In this document: positions 8,984-16,843 of the stretch, piece by piece
Layout: each line of letters opens with the position of its first letter
Position numbering within the stretch: position 1 is the stretch's first letter
NCBI RefSeq assembly: GCF_004521915.1
Contig: NZ_SDKD01000019.1
Location: 16,089 to 80,088 of the forward strand
Length of the DNA stretch: 64,000 nucleotides
Origin: Brevibacillus migulae
GTDB taxonomy: Bacteria; Bacillota; Bacilli; Brevibacillales; Brevibacillaceae
Direction: 5' to 3'
Notes under the pieces: model-generated
What the model saw: only the letters and a program-made list of their open reading frames with translations
Database searches by the model: none
What the model was told of the DNA's origin: nothing
Program-made: the position numbers and the translations under genes

Positions 8984-10150
8984 GTGCCATTTTATCATCG
9001 CATGGGAGAAATCCCGCATAAACGACATACGACTTTTTATAAACCCAATGGAGAACTGTATCGGGAGCAGCTGATGGGAACCAAAGGCTTCTCCGGCATT
9101 CAGTCGATCCTGTACCATCATCATCCGCCTACCCAGGTGAGAGAGACAAGAAAGTACGCGGACCGAAAGCTCGAGTATCTTCCCCAGGAGGACTTGAAGC
9201 ATCGCCATTTTCTGAGCTTTGATCTTCCGGCCGGCGGCGATCCGATTTCTGGCAGACAATATTTGCTGGGCAATCAGGATGTCGTCATGGCCGTATGCGT
9301 ACCGACAGAGCCGATGGATTACTTTTATCGCAATGCGGACGGCGATGAGGTGATCTTTGTCCATTACGGGGAAGGCGAGCTGCAGACGGTCTACGGCACG
9401 ATTTCCTACCGGCCAGGAGACTATCTGGTCATTCCGATCGGGACCACCTACCGGGTTGTGCCAAAGGATGGGGTCGATAGCCGGTTTTTGGTCATAGAAT
9501 CGCAAAATGAGATCGTCCCGCCCAAGCGCTACCGCAACGAACATGGCCAGCTGCTGGAGCATTCGCCATTTTGTGAACGGGATATGCGCTTGCCCGAACG
9601 GCTGGAAACCCATGTGGAGACAGGAACGCATGAGGTGCGAGTCAAAAAGGGAGACTCTATATACAGCTATTTCTTTGATTTCCATCCGTTTGACGTAGTG
9701 GGCTGGGATGGCTATCTGTATCCCTATGCGCTGAGCATCCACGATTTCGAGCCGATCACCGGCCGGGTCCATCAGCCGCCGCCTGTGCATCAGACCTTTG
9801 CGGGGCAGAATTTTGTCATCTGCTCTTTCGTGCCGCGGCTGTATGATTATCATCCGCAGGCGATTCCCGCTCCGTATTTTCACAGCAATGTGGAAAGCGA
9901 TGAGGTGCTCTACTATGTGGACGGCAATTTTATGAGCAGGCGCGGCATCTATGAGGGCTCGCTCACGCTTCATCCGATGGGCATCCCGCATGGACCGCAT
10001 CCGGGCAAGATTGAGGCCAGCATCGGCAAAAAAGAGACGAAAGAGCTGGCTGTCATGCTGGATACGTTTCATCCTCTGCTGGTGACCAAACAGGCTGCTG
10101 CGGTAGAAGATGCGGGGTATATGAGCAGCTGGCTGCCATCCAGCGAGTAA
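8984..10150 (+). CDS. hmgA: Homogentisate 1,2-dioxygenase
   Basis: Opens the aromatic ring of homogentisate to maleylacetoacetate. The product is 388 residues, the length of the bacterial short form, a double cupin. The C-terminal region carries the Fe(II) ligands expected for the family: His in APYFHSNVESDEVLYY, Glu in the same stretch, and His in MGIPHGPHPG. The GTG start at 8984 is preferred because GAGGGGAG lies just upstream and the protein then begins PFYHRMGEIPHKRHT, the usual N-terminus. It begins 28 bases after the FAA hydrolase stop; the flavin reductase follows 9 bases downstream. Confidence 0.95.
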   Translation: MPFYHRMGEIPHKRHTTFYKPNGELYREQLMGTKGFSGIQSILYHHHPPTQVRETRKYADRKLEYLPQEDLKHRHFLSFDLPAGGDPISGRQYLLGNQDVVMAVCVPTEPMDYFYRNADGDEVIFVHYGEGELQTVYGTISYRPGDYLVIPIGTTYRVVPKDGVDSRFLVIESQNEIVPPKRYRNEHGQLLEHSPFCERDMRLPERLETHVETGTHEVRVKKGDSIYSYFFDFHPFDVVGWDGYLYPYALSIHDFEPITGRVHQPPPVHQTFAGQNFVICSFVPRLYDYHPQAIPAPYFHSNVESDEVLYYVDGNFMSRRGIYEGSLTLHPMGIPHGPHPGKIEASIGKKETKELAVMLDTFHPLLVTKQAAAVEDAGYMSSWLPSSE

Positions 10151-10159
10151 GGAGGGACT

Positions 10160-10777
10160 ATGGCTGAGCTGTCGATTGCACAATTAGAACGCCAGGAGAA
10201 ATACAAGCTGCTTATCGGCGGGATTATCCCGCGTCCGATCGCGTGGGTAACCTCGATCAGCAAGGAGGGAGTGGTGAATGCCGCTCCGTTTAGCTACTTT
10301 AATGTCGCCTGTATTGATCCGATGATGATCTCCATCTCCGTTGTTCGCAGACCGGGAGCAATCATGAAGGATACGGCACGCAACATTCAGGACACAGGCG
10401 AATTTGTAGTAAATATGGTCGATCTGCAAAATGTCGAGGCGGTCAATCAAACATCTGCTGACTATCCATCTGACGTCAGTGAAGTGGCGGAGCTGGGCTT
10501 GACCGCACTGCCAGCCTTGCAGGTGAAAGCGCCGCGATTGGGCGAATCACGGATCCATTTTGAATGCCGCCTGCATCAGATCGTCACCCTGGGGGCTCCT
10601 GCAGCAGCGGATCTCATCATTGGCGAAGTGGTGCATGTACATGTTGCCGATGAGCTGTATTATGAAGGGAAAATCGATACGCGCAAATTCGGTGCCGTCA
10701 GCAGGCTGGCTGGTCATTCGTATGGGACGATCGGAGACATTTTCGATATCCCGCGGCCAATCTTGAACCCGAAATAG
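10160..10777 (+). CDS. Flavin reductase-like (FMN-binding split barrel) protein
   Basis: A 205-residue DIM6/NTAB-family protein, with IIPRPIAWVTSISKEGVVNAAPFSYFN at its start and PRLGESRIHFECRL and GEVVHVHV further on, the features of an FMN-binding split barrel. Members act as NAD(P)H:flavin reductases for two-component monooxygenases or as FMN-dependent enzymes. Third gene of the operon, 9 bases after hmgA, with its own GGAGG site. A role in supplying reduced flavin to an aromatic hydroxylase is plausible, but no hydroxylase is present in the window. Confidence 0.88.
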   Translation: MAELSIAQLERQEKYKLLIGGIIPRPIAWVTSISKEGVVNAAPFSYFNVACIDPMMISISVVRRPGAIMKDTARNIQDTGEFVVNMVDLQNVEAVNQTSADYPSDVSEVAELGLTALPALQVKAPRLGESRIHFECRLHQIVTLGAPAAADLIIGEVVHVHVADELYYEGKIDTRKFGAVSRLAGHSYGTIGDIFDIPRPILNPK

Positions 10778-10792
10778 CGGCAGCATGCAAAT

Positions 10793-10841
10793 GCAAGCAG
10801 CCCCCACCGTGCAGGTGCGGAGGCTGCTTGCTGTTATTTTT
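10793..10841 (+). terminator. Terminator of the homogentisate operon
   Basis: GCAAGCAGCC / GGCTGCTTGC stem followed by TGTTATTTTT; it overlaps the end of the convergent lipoprotein gene. Confidence 0.8.
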
Positions 10842-11079
10842 GCCCATAATCGGAAATGGCGTCTGGGCGAATGGAGCGGTCGTACTCACCGCTTGTCCCG
10901 GCATTGACGGGTGTTCCGTAAGGCGTAAAATTAGGCTCCCAGCCAAGCGGATGCACGACGCTTTGCAGGACATATGCGTTTGGGTCGCTTTGGGTGCTGA
11001 GATTGTTTACGGATGGCGGAGTGTTCGGACCACATCCAGCCAGGAAGCCAAGAAGCAGCAACAGCAAAATGATGGGCAA
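10834..11079 (-). CDS. Small lipoprotein, 81 residues
   Basis: A TTG start at 11079 follows GAGGTGATTCGCT. The N-terminus is a run of Leu/Ile ending in the lipobox LAGC (Cys about residue 16), so the mature part should be a lipid-anchored extracytoplasmic peptide of about 65 residues, rich in Asn, Pro and Ser. The mature part is not recognised. It converges on the flavin reductase gene and shares the intergenic terminator region. The classic lipobox and well-placed RBS make it a likely real gene despite its size. Confidence 0.7.
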   Translation of the reverse strand: MPIILLLLLLGFLAGCGPNTPPSVNNLSTQSDPNAYVLQSVVHPLGWEPNFTPYGTPVNAGTSGEYDRSIRPDAISDYGQK

Positions 11080-11256
11080 AGCGAATCACCTCATCATATA
11101 GCGTTTGCTGAGGCCGCGCATCTCATACCGGTTGTCCGATCCGTCCCAGGGCGGAGAAAAAATCCCACTGCGGTCAGTTTTGGCCAATGGCGATTTTCGG
11201 CTATCGTATAGATACAAAGACATTCGTTAGTTGATGGAGAAAGGATTGGTTGATAG

Positions 11257-11583
11257 ATGAGACAGCGTTTATATCGTTCGAGACATGATCGTAAATTGTT
11301 CGGTGTTTGTGGAGGGTTTGGACAATACCTCGGTATTGATCCTACCTTTGTGCGGATTGGAGTCGTATTGCTGACGATCTTTTTTGGCATTCCTGGCCTG
11401 ATTTACTTCCTGTTAGCGTTCATCATGCCCAAAGAACCGCTGTTTACTGCCTACGGGCATGGCTTGGAAGAACAGTACCATCGCTTGCATGATCTTGATG
11501 AGGAGATCGAACGTCTGGAGAAGCGGGCCCTGCAGCAAGAGGTACATCGCTTGCGAGCAGAGCTGGCAAAGTATCAGCAATAA
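11257..11583 (+). CDS. PspC domain protein
   Basis: 108 residues. The N-terminal half is a PspC domain (LYRSRHDRKLFGVCGGFGQYLGIDPTFVRIGVVL), with a membrane segment about residues 35-58, followed by a charged coiled-coil tail containing LDEEIERLEKRALQQEVHRL. PspC proteins act in envelope-stress sensing or as membrane anchors. RBS GAAAGGA. Nothing else of a Psp or Lia system is nearby. Confidence 0.9.
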   Translation: MRQRLYRSRHDRKLFGVCGGFGQYLGIDPTFVRIGVVLLTIFFGIPGLIYFLLAFIMPKEPLFTAYGHGLEEQYHRLHDLDEEIERLEKRALQQEVHRLRAELAKYQQ

Positions 11584-11661
11584 AAAGGCAAAATTGATTC
11601 AACAATCAATCGCTCCTGCATACAATGTAAGGTGAGGAACTTACATAGGGAGGGAAAGTTT

Positions 11662-11832
11662 GTGTACGTCGGCATTTTTGACATGAATGAGCGCCTGGAA
11701 AAAACGCGGAAAATGTTGCGCGAAAAACAGCATTTGAAGCAGCTCATCGAAGAAGACATTCGCCAACTGGAGAAAGATGTCCAGGCAATCGAGGAAATGA
11801 TCGTTCACTGTAGTGCGAAAGTGACTAGCTAG
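11662..11832 (+). CDS. Small coiled-coil protein, 56 residues
   Basis: The GTG start at 11662 follows GGGAGGG by 6 bases. The product is almost entirely a charged heptad-like helix (MNERLEKTRKMLREKQ, LIEEDIRQLEKDVQAIEEM). It follows the PspC gene, which also ends in a coiled coil, by 78 bases on the same strand, and the two might be cotranscribed. No family recognised; the RBS and codon use support it, its size is the main doubt. Confidence 0.55.
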   Translation: MYVGIFDMNERLEKTRKMLREKQHLKQLIEEDIRQLEKDVQAIEEMIVHCSAKVTS

Positions 11833-11850
11833 TAGGGGTGGGTGCTTCCG

Positions 11851-12072
11851 CTGCTGCGGTGGGGTGGGCGAGCATGTTCCACGACTCCGCTTCATTCTAC
11901 GCCCCGCTGAGGGAGGGGACTGGCCGCTCCGCAGCAAATCGCGGGGGTGTGCAAAAAGTGGGATCGCTTCGTAGCATAGCCAAGTTTGCACTCCTGTTTC
12001 CCGCGATTCACTGCTCCGCTGGGGAGGGCTTCGCAGGCGCTCCGTCGCGGAACATGCTCACCCGCGTAGCAG
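11851..12072 (+). repeat. Long palindromic repeat A, copy 1
   Basis: A 222-bp imperfect palindrome. Outer arms GAGCATGTTCCACGAC (about 11870) and GTCGCGGAACATGCTC (about 12044) pair at 15 of 16 positions; the stem continues outward through CTGCT / AGCAG. Inner arms include AATCGCGGG (11938) / CCCGCGATT (12000) and GTGCAAA / TTTGCAC. It shares outer and inner arms with copies at 56716 and 63373. It sits between a plus-strand small gene and the convergent map gene, contains no credible gene, and is followed by repeat B. Confidence 0.85.
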
Positions 12073-12125
12073 AAGCTTTTTTGATTGATAAATGCTGGTA
12101 GCAGGACAGGAAGCTGGAAATGGAC

Positions 12126-12158
12126 AAAAGCCCCGAACAATCGGGGCTTCCTTGTTTT
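12126..12158 (+). terminator. Intrinsic terminator in the spacer between repeats A1 and B1
   Basis: AAGCCCCGA / TCGGGGCTT around an ACAA loop, followed by CCTTGTTTT. It lies in the 105-base spacer, which is not shared with the other A-B pairs. Confidence 0.7.
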
Positions 12159-12177
12159 ACATAAGCAACAGTCGCGT

Positions 12178-12413
12178 GAGGAAGGGAAGGCCGGGACGGG
12201 GCGGAGTCTTTGTCACACCGACCGTGGTAGAGCTTGCGAAAACGGGACACGCTTGTCGCGCGACCCCGTCACATGAATGGGCTTCCGTGAACCCTTTTGC
12301 CGACGGACCGTTTTTGCGAGCGGAGCCGGACAGTTCCAGCTTCCAAGGGGGTGTGGCAAGAACGCAGCCACGCCCGGTTTTCCCTTCCCCCACCACTATG
12401 ATTGCACAAACCA
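12178..12413 (+). repeat. Long palindromic repeat B, copy 1
   Basis: A 219-bp imperfect palindrome plus a conserved 17-base tail (TATGATTGCACAAACC). Outer arms GGAAGGGAAGGCCGGGACG and the complementary CGCCCGGTTTTCCCTTCC close it. The inner arms GCTTGCGAAAACGG (about 12232) and CCGTTTTTGCGAGC (about 12308) form 14 consecutive pairs, two of them G-U type. Copies at 57077 and 63683. Confidence 0.85.
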
Positions 12414-12419
12414 AAGCAC

Positions 12420-13166
12420 TTATTGCTTCGTCAAAATCAGCGGACCATCGGCAGTAATCGCAATGGTATGTTCATACTGCGCAGACAGACTGCCGTCGCG
12501 AGTCCGAGCTGTCCAGCCATCTTCATCTACACGGGCGTGGTAGGTGCCGATATTCAGCATCGGTTCAATGGTAATGACCATGCCTTCTTTCAGGCGAGGG
12601 CCTTTCCCCGCAGGACCGAAGTGGGGGACATAAGGCTCTTCGTGCATTTGACTGCCGATGCCATGCCCTGTGAAATCACGGACTACCGAGTAGCCTTGCT
12701 TTTCGGCAAACACTTGAATCGCATGGGAAATGTCGCCAATGCGATTACCGGCAATCGCCTGTTCAATACCGAGATAGAGCGCTTCTTCCGTGACGCGCAG
12801 CAAACGTTCTGCTTCCGGAGAAATCGTGCCGACAGCATAGGACCAGGCAGAGTCAGCCAGCCAGCCATTTTTGTTAACTACCATATCGATTGTGACAATG
12901 TCGCCGTCTTTGAGCGGCTTGTCACCAGGAAACCCGTGGCAGATGACATCATTTACGGAAGCGCAAGTGGCGAAGGGATAGCCCATATAACCCTTTTGCT
13001 CAGGAGTAGCACCGTGTTTGGCCAGAAATGTTTCTACGAATTGATCGATTTCACGAGGGGTTACCCCCGGGCGAATTCGCTGGGCAATCTCTCGATGACA
13101 TGCAGCCAAAATCTTGCCTGCTTCATGCATGGCATTGATCTGTTCGGGTGTTTTAAGCGAAATCAT
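12420..13166 (-). CDS. map: Methionine aminopeptidase, type I
   Basis: Removes the initiator Met from nascent proteins. The 248-residue product has the five metal ligands of the pita-bread fold visible in order: Asp in VTIDMVVN, Asp in WLADSAWS, His in TGHGIGSQMHEEPYV, Glu in ITIEPML and Glu in QYEHTIAI; also the substrate-binding VICHGFPGD. The ATG at 13166 is preferred, with GAGGAG 10 bases upstream; an in-frame GTG at 13184 has no site. It stands alone, unlike the map gene usually found in the ribosomal protein operon, so it is probably a second enzyme like B. subtilis YflG (MapB). Confidence 0.95.
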   Translation of the reverse strand: MISLKTPEQINAMHEAGKILAACHREIAQRIRPGVTPREIDQFVETFLAKHGATPEQKGYMGYPFATCASVNDVICHGFPGDKPLKDGDIVTIDMVVNKNGWLADSAWSYAVGTISPEAERLLRVTEEALYLGIEQAIAGNRIGDISHAIQVFAEKQGYSVVRDFTGHGIGSQMHEEPYVPHFGPAGKGPRLKEGMVITIEPMLNIGTYHARVDEDGWTARTRDGSLSAQYEHTIAITADGPLILTKQ

Positions 13167-13337
13167 TGTATACGTTCTCCTCACTTTTATGTCTTACCCT
13201 AATCGTACTACAAAGTATAAGCAAAGGACCGGATGATTGTCACACGTATTTTTTGCAAGTTGAAAGATTGATTCTTCTGGTGAAATAAGCCATAATAAAG
13301 GGTATTGGATTGAACAAGTTTGAAGAGGTGGTTCATT

Positions 13338-13568
13338 ATGTCTACAACTGAATTGAAGCTGAAAACGAATCTGGAAGGGCGTGTGCTGCGCACGTTGCAA
13401 ACTTACTTCCGTCGTTCCAACCACGTATTGATCCGTGAAAGCTTGTGGGCAAGCGGAATGAGCCATGAAGATGCGGATTTTGTAATGCCCCTGCTTACTG
13501 GACAGCATACAGTAAGTGAAATCATGGAAATGCTTCGCCAAAAAGGTGTATTTGATAATCAGAAGTAA
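13338..13568 (+). CDS. Small conserved-looking protein, 76 residues
   Basis: The ATG at 13338 follows AGAGGTGG. The product (STTELKLKTNLEGRVLRT onward) is predicted helical and basic, with no membrane segment. Followed immediately by a strong terminator, so it is a self-contained gene with upstream promoter space. Family not recognised; signals and codon use make it a probable real gene. Confidence 0.7.
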   Translation: MSTTELKLKTNLEGRVLRTLQTYFRRSNHVLIRESLWASGMSHEDADFVMPLLTGQHTVSEIMEMLRQKGVFDNQK

Positions 13569-13573
13569 GAAGG

Positions 13574-13602
13574 GACCGGTGAACGCCGGTCTCTTTTCTT
13601 TC
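13574..13602 (+). terminator. Intrinsic terminator
   Basis: GACCGG-TGAAC-GCCGGTC stem followed by TCTTTTCTTT, 6 bases after the stop codon of the 76-residue gene. Confidence 0.8.
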
Positions 13603-13636
13603 GATCTCCACTCGGCTGAGCGCAGTTGGAAAACGT

Positions 13637-13699
13637 GGCTTCGCCAAGCCTTTGGCGATACCTTGGTTGCACTTAAGTGGATATAAATTCTTATCCACC
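13637..13699 (-). repeat. Dispersed repeat C, copy 3 (inverted, shortened)
   Basis: Read on the minus strand this matches the 25.7-kb copy: GTGGATAAGAATTTAT, then TCGCCAAAGGCTTGGCGAAGCC. Most of the second arm of the left palindrome is missing (about 25 bases shorter). Both hairpin elements are still recognisable. Confidence 0.65.
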
Positions 13700-13737
13700 A
13701 AAAAAACGTCCCCCTTTGTAAAGGGAAACGTTTTTTG
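13700..13737. terminator. Bidirectional terminator-like hairpin
   Basis: AACGT(C/T)CCC...GGG(A)ACGTT stem with an A-run before and a T-run after; serves the minus-strand DUF2062 gene ending at 13750. Confidence 0.75.
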
Positions 13738-13749
13738 AGTCGAAACTGA

Positions 13750-14247
13750 CTATGAATTCTCCTGTACCAAACGACGGCGACGGGAGCGCTTTTTCCGATA
13801 CAATTGCAATGCAGCATAGACGAGAAAGTAGCTCCCGATGGCAACGATCAATCCCATCACCGCGCTGCCTGTAAAATAGGCAATGCCATTTTGCTTCATC
13901 CAAGCAAGCCAGCTGGCCCAGGATTCGTTATTATGCTTCATATGATGCTGCAAAGGTTGTTGAAACGGATCGCCAATAATTTTGTTGCCCAGCTTCAAAT
14001 TCAAGAACATAAACACGGGCAATATCATCTTACCGATGACGAAGGCAATGAGGGAAGCGGAAAAACTGGAACGAAACAGCAGATTGAGCGGGTACAGCAA
14101 TAAAAAAGCAAGGCCGAACGTGGGGAGCGTAATAAATTCTACGAACATCCCAACAGAAAAACCACGGGCGATGAAAGATGGAGCACCTTTCATCCGGATC
14201 AGCTTATAATACTCATATTTCGCTTTGCGTATCAATTTTCTCCACAT
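13750..14247 (-). CDS. DUF2062 domain membrane protein
   Basis: 165 residues with the DUF2062 layout: an N-terminal basic KLIRMKGAPSFIARGFSVGMFVEFITLPTFG stretch and about three hydrophobic segments, then a C-terminal cluster of Arg/Lys (YRKKRSRRRR). Function unknown; integral membrane. The start follows ATGAGGGAC. Monocistronic, with a terminator at 13700. Confidence 0.85.
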   Translation of the reverse strand: MWRKLIRKAKYEYYKLIRMKGAPSFIARGFSVGMFVEFITLPTFGLAFLLLYPLNLLFRSSFSASLIAFVIGKMILPVFMFLNLKLGNKIIGDPFQQPLQHHMKHNNESWASWLAWMKQNGIAYFTGSAVMGLIVAIGSYFLVYAALQLYRKKRSRRRRLVQENS

Positions 14248-14481
14248 ATCGGCTTGTCCCTCATTCTCTCTAAGAAAATTCTAATTTTCATTATAACGGA
14301 TACATAAAAGGAAAGCCACGTAAAGTGCCGGATAGTTCGGCAAATTTCTACATTATTTGTGAATGAAACATTCCCGTCATTCCTGCGTATTACTAGGCAC
14401 GGTGGTACAGGCGTTTTCTTTCATGCCTGCATTTGGCATAATGAATGGTGTTCTTGTCTTTCCCAAAAGGAGGGCTTTTCG

Positions 14482-15108
14482 TTGCAGGAAATCGTCCAGA
14501 TGTTCAGCGGATACATTGCCGATTACGGATATGTTGCCTTATTCAGCCTGTTTTTCTTAGGGATTATCGGGTTCCCTCTGCCGGAGGAAACGCTGCTGGT
14601 TTTTTCCGGGTTTTTAGTCTCAACCGGACAGCTGAGTTATATTCCCACCTTTCTGGTCTGCTTCTTCGGTTCGATCAGTGCGATGACCTGTGCATACTGG
14701 ATCGGCCGGACGTTCGGGTATGCATTTATTGAACGATATGGCAAGCGGTTCGGATTGGGTTATACTTTATATAAGCGCACGGAGGACTGGTTCAATCGTG
14801 TGGGAAAATGGGCGCTGCCTCTCGGGTATTTCATCCCGGGCGTCCGGCAGTTTACCGCGTATTTTGCAGGGATCACGAAGCTTCCATTTCCTTCCTTTAT
14901 GCTCTATTCCTATGTCGGCGGCTTGTTTTGGAGCATACTGTTTGTCACGCTGGGCAAGATCCTGGGAGAGCGTTGGGAGCAGTTGTTCGATGTGATTTCA
15001 CGTAATTTGGCGATCTTCTTTATCCTATTGTTTGGCGTCATCCTCGCGTTTTCGTACTACCAACGGCGAAAATGGCTGGCAAAACCGAAACAGGAGGGAT
15101 CGAGATGA
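14482..15108 (+). CDS. DedA family membrane protein
   Basis: 208 residues from the TTG at 14482 (AAGGAGG nine bases upstream). Signatures of DedA/SNARE-associated proteins: FFLGIIGFPLPEETLLVFSG, then the re-entrant GRTFGYAFIERYGKRFG and RVGKWALPLGYFIPGVRQFTAYFAG with the conserved Arg residues. Members act in lipid (undecaprenyl-phosphate or phosphatidylethanolamine) translocation and membrane homeostasis; the substrate here is unknown. The stop overlaps the next start by 4 bases (ATGA), indicating translational coupling. Confidence 0.9.
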   Translation: MQEIVQMFSGYIADYGYVALFSLFFLGIIGFPLPEETLLVFSGFLVSTGQLSYIPTFLVCFFGSISAMTCAYWIGRTFGYAFIERYGKRFGLGYTLYKRTEDWFNRVGKWALPLGYFIPGVRQFTAYFAGITKLPFPSFMLYSYVGGLFWSILFVTLGKILGERWEQLFDVISRNLAIFFILLFGVILAFSYYQRRKWLAKPKQEGSR

Positions 15109-15641
15109 ATACCGAGCAAGACAAACGGCTGGAAGATGATACGGAAGCGCTCTTGCCAGTGGCTCAAGAAAAACGGGACCTGATCGTGATCGAACTTCCG
15201 GAAGAACATCGCCGATTTTATGATAAGCTGCGTGATAAAATCGAAGCCTTTATCAAAGAAAAAGGAATGAGCTCGCGGATTGCTCAGTACGTGCTGCTTG
15301 CACCCGATCTTTTCGTGGTATTGGCCAGACTGATGCTGGACAAGCGGGTGCCGATCCAATCAAAAGCCATTGCAGGAGCAGCGGTCGCCTATTTTATCGC
15401 ACCGCTCGATTTCATTCCGGAGATCGTGACTGGGGCGTTTGGGCTCCTCGATGATGTGGTCCTTGCGGTGTTCGCTCTGCGCAAAATATTGGTGGATGTC
15501 GATGCCAAGGTAGTCAAGGAGCATTGGAGCGGGGCAGACGATTTGCTGCAGGTCATTACCCGTGTGGTAAAGGCAGCCGATGAATTGGTTGGACAAAAAA
15601 TCTTGAAAAAGCTTGAACAAACACTCTTTCGCAAATCATAA
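15105..15641 (+). CDS. YkvA-like DUF1232 protein
   Basis: 178 residues. The central AGAAVAYFIAPLDFIPEIV...LLDDVVLAVFALRKIL stretch (about residues 90-135) is the DUF1232 signature, a short hydrophobic region. The N-terminus is acidic and the C-terminus helical. Function unknown. Starts at the ATG overlapping the DedA stop, behind GGAGGGATCG, which suggests a functional or stoichiometric link with DedA. Confidence 0.85.
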   Translation: MNTEQDKRLEDDTEALLPVAQEKRDLIVIELPEEHRRFYDKLRDKIEAFIKEKGMSSRIAQYVLLAPDLFVVLARLMLDKRVPIQSKAIAGAAVAYFIAPLDFIPEIVTGAFGLLDDVVLAVFALRKILVDVDAKVVKEHWSGADDLLQVITRVVKAADELVGQKILKKLEQTLFRKS

Positions 15642-15657
15642 TAAAAGATGCCAACGT

Positions 15658-15699
15658 GGAGAAGAAATACCGGCTTTACGGTATTTCTCTTCTTTTTTC
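15658..15699 (+). terminator. Terminator of the dedA-DUF1232 operon
   Basis: GAAGAAATACCG / CGGTATTTCTCTTC stem followed by TTTTTTCG. Confidence 0.85.
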
Positions 15700-15735
15700 G
15701 TTCGCCAGAAAAATGATACAAAGTGGGGAAATCGG

Positions 15736-16686
15736 ATGCTTGTGAAAATTAATGAATTGGCAACCGGCATGGAGTTTACAGGTTTTTACCTGCTGAAAAG
15801 CGCCATGGTGAAGCAGACCAATGATAATAAAAGCTATTTTGATATGGTAATCGGGGATGCCACTGGCGAAATGCCGTTAAAGTTTTGGGATATCAGTGAC
15901 CTGGATAAGGAGACCTATGTAACCGGCTCGATCGTAAAGCTGAAGGGGATTGTCTCGACGTATCGGGAAAAACTGCAGGCAAAGGTATTGAAAATCCGGC
16001 TCGCGACGGAGGAAGATGGCTACCAGATTTCTGACTTTGTCAAAAGTGCGCCAGTGCCGGCGGCAGATCTCATTCATGTCATCGAGCAAACGATCGAGCA
16101 AATGCAAAATGAGCACATCCGCAGCATCGTCGGTTTTTGTGTGAATCGGGTCAAACAGCAGCTGTGGTCGTTTCCGGCGGCCAAATCGATGCACCATTCG
16201 TATTATTCCGGCTTGGCCTACCATATGGTCAGAATGCTGGAGATCGGGGAATTCATCATTCGCCAACGCCCATTTTTGCAAGCCGACCTGCTCCGTGCGG
16301 GGATCCTGCTCCATGACCTGGGCAAGGTGCTGGAGTTTGAAGGCGGAGAGCATGGCATTTGCACCAATTATACGCTTGCCGGACAATTGCTTGGGCACAT
16401 CTCGATGATCAACACATGGGTGTATGAAGCAGCCCAACACTATGGCATAGACACCCAGGGAGCAGTGGTGATGGCGCTGCAGCATATGGTGCTTTCCCAT
16501 CACGGCAAGCTGGAGTACGGCTCGCCAGTCTTGCCGCAATTGCCGGAAGCAGTAGCTCTCCATTACATTGATAATCTGGACGCAAAGCTGCAGGCGGTGG
16601 AAGACGCATTGGAGGGTTCCAAGGAGGAATGCGTCACTGGCATTCGTGCGATTGACGGCGGACGCGTGTTCAGGCTGAATCTGTAG
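15736..16686 (+). CDS. yhaM: 3'-5' exoribonuclease YhaM
   Basis: 316 residues, the length of the Bacillus enzyme (about 314). N-terminal OB-fold nucleic-acid-binding domain (FTGFYLLKSAMVKQTNDNKSYFDMVIGD, about residues 12-90) followed by an HD phosphohydrolase domain with HHSYYSGLAYHMVRM, the HD dyad in LLHDLGKV, and MVLSHHGKLEYGSP, the metal-binding His/Asp set. It trims RNA or single-stranded DNA 3' ends. Start at the ATG after GTGGGGAAA; the frame extends upstream over the previous gene without signals. Flanked by terminators on both sides, so monocistronic. Confidence 0.95.
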   Translation: MLVKINELATGMEFTGFYLLKSAMVKQTNDNKSYFDMVIGDATGEMPLKFWDISDLDKETYVTGSIVKLKGIVSTYREKLQAKVLKIRLATEEDGYQISDFVKSAPVPAADLIHVIEQTIEQMQNEHIRSIVGFCVNRVKQQLWSFPAAKSMHHSYYSGLAYHMVRMLEIGEFIIRQRPFLQADLLRAGILLHDLGKVLEFEGGEHGICTNYTLAGQLLGHISMINTWVYEAAQHYGIDTQGAVVMALQHMVLSHHGKLEYGSPVLPQLPEAVALHYIDNLDAKLQAVEDALEGSKEECVTGIRAIDGGRVFRLNL

Positions 16687-16699
16687 AAAAGAGAACAAG

Positions 16700-16737
16700 G
16701 AAGATCTCGGCCCGTTCGGCTGGGATCTTCTTTTATT
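16700..16737 (+). terminator. Terminator after yhaM
   Basis: GAAGATC(TC)GGCC / GGC(T)GGGATCTTC stem followed by TTTTATTT. Confidence 0.75.
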
Positions 16738-16843
16738 TCCAGTTTTATGGATACATGGAAATATTTCTTGTCCACTGAGACACGGTTGAATAAAATGGAA
16801 GAGTCTTCTTTATATAAATAATGTGAATAAGGAGGTGTGATGT

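Noticed and set aside
8630..10183. A 517-codon minus-strand frame opposite hmgA
   Set aside because: Antisense shadow of hmgA and its neighbours; no RBS and no recognisable domains.
11871..12101. An open frame inside repeat A with a similar peptide in copies 1 and 3
   Set aside because: Copy 2 is shifted out of frame, there is no ribosome binding site, and base changes follow stem pairing rather than codon positions. The similarity is that of the DNA repeat.
11851..12413. Repeats A and B as a CRISPR array
   Set aside because: Units are about 220 bp, nested palindromes, only two per locus and different from each other; no cas genes in the window.
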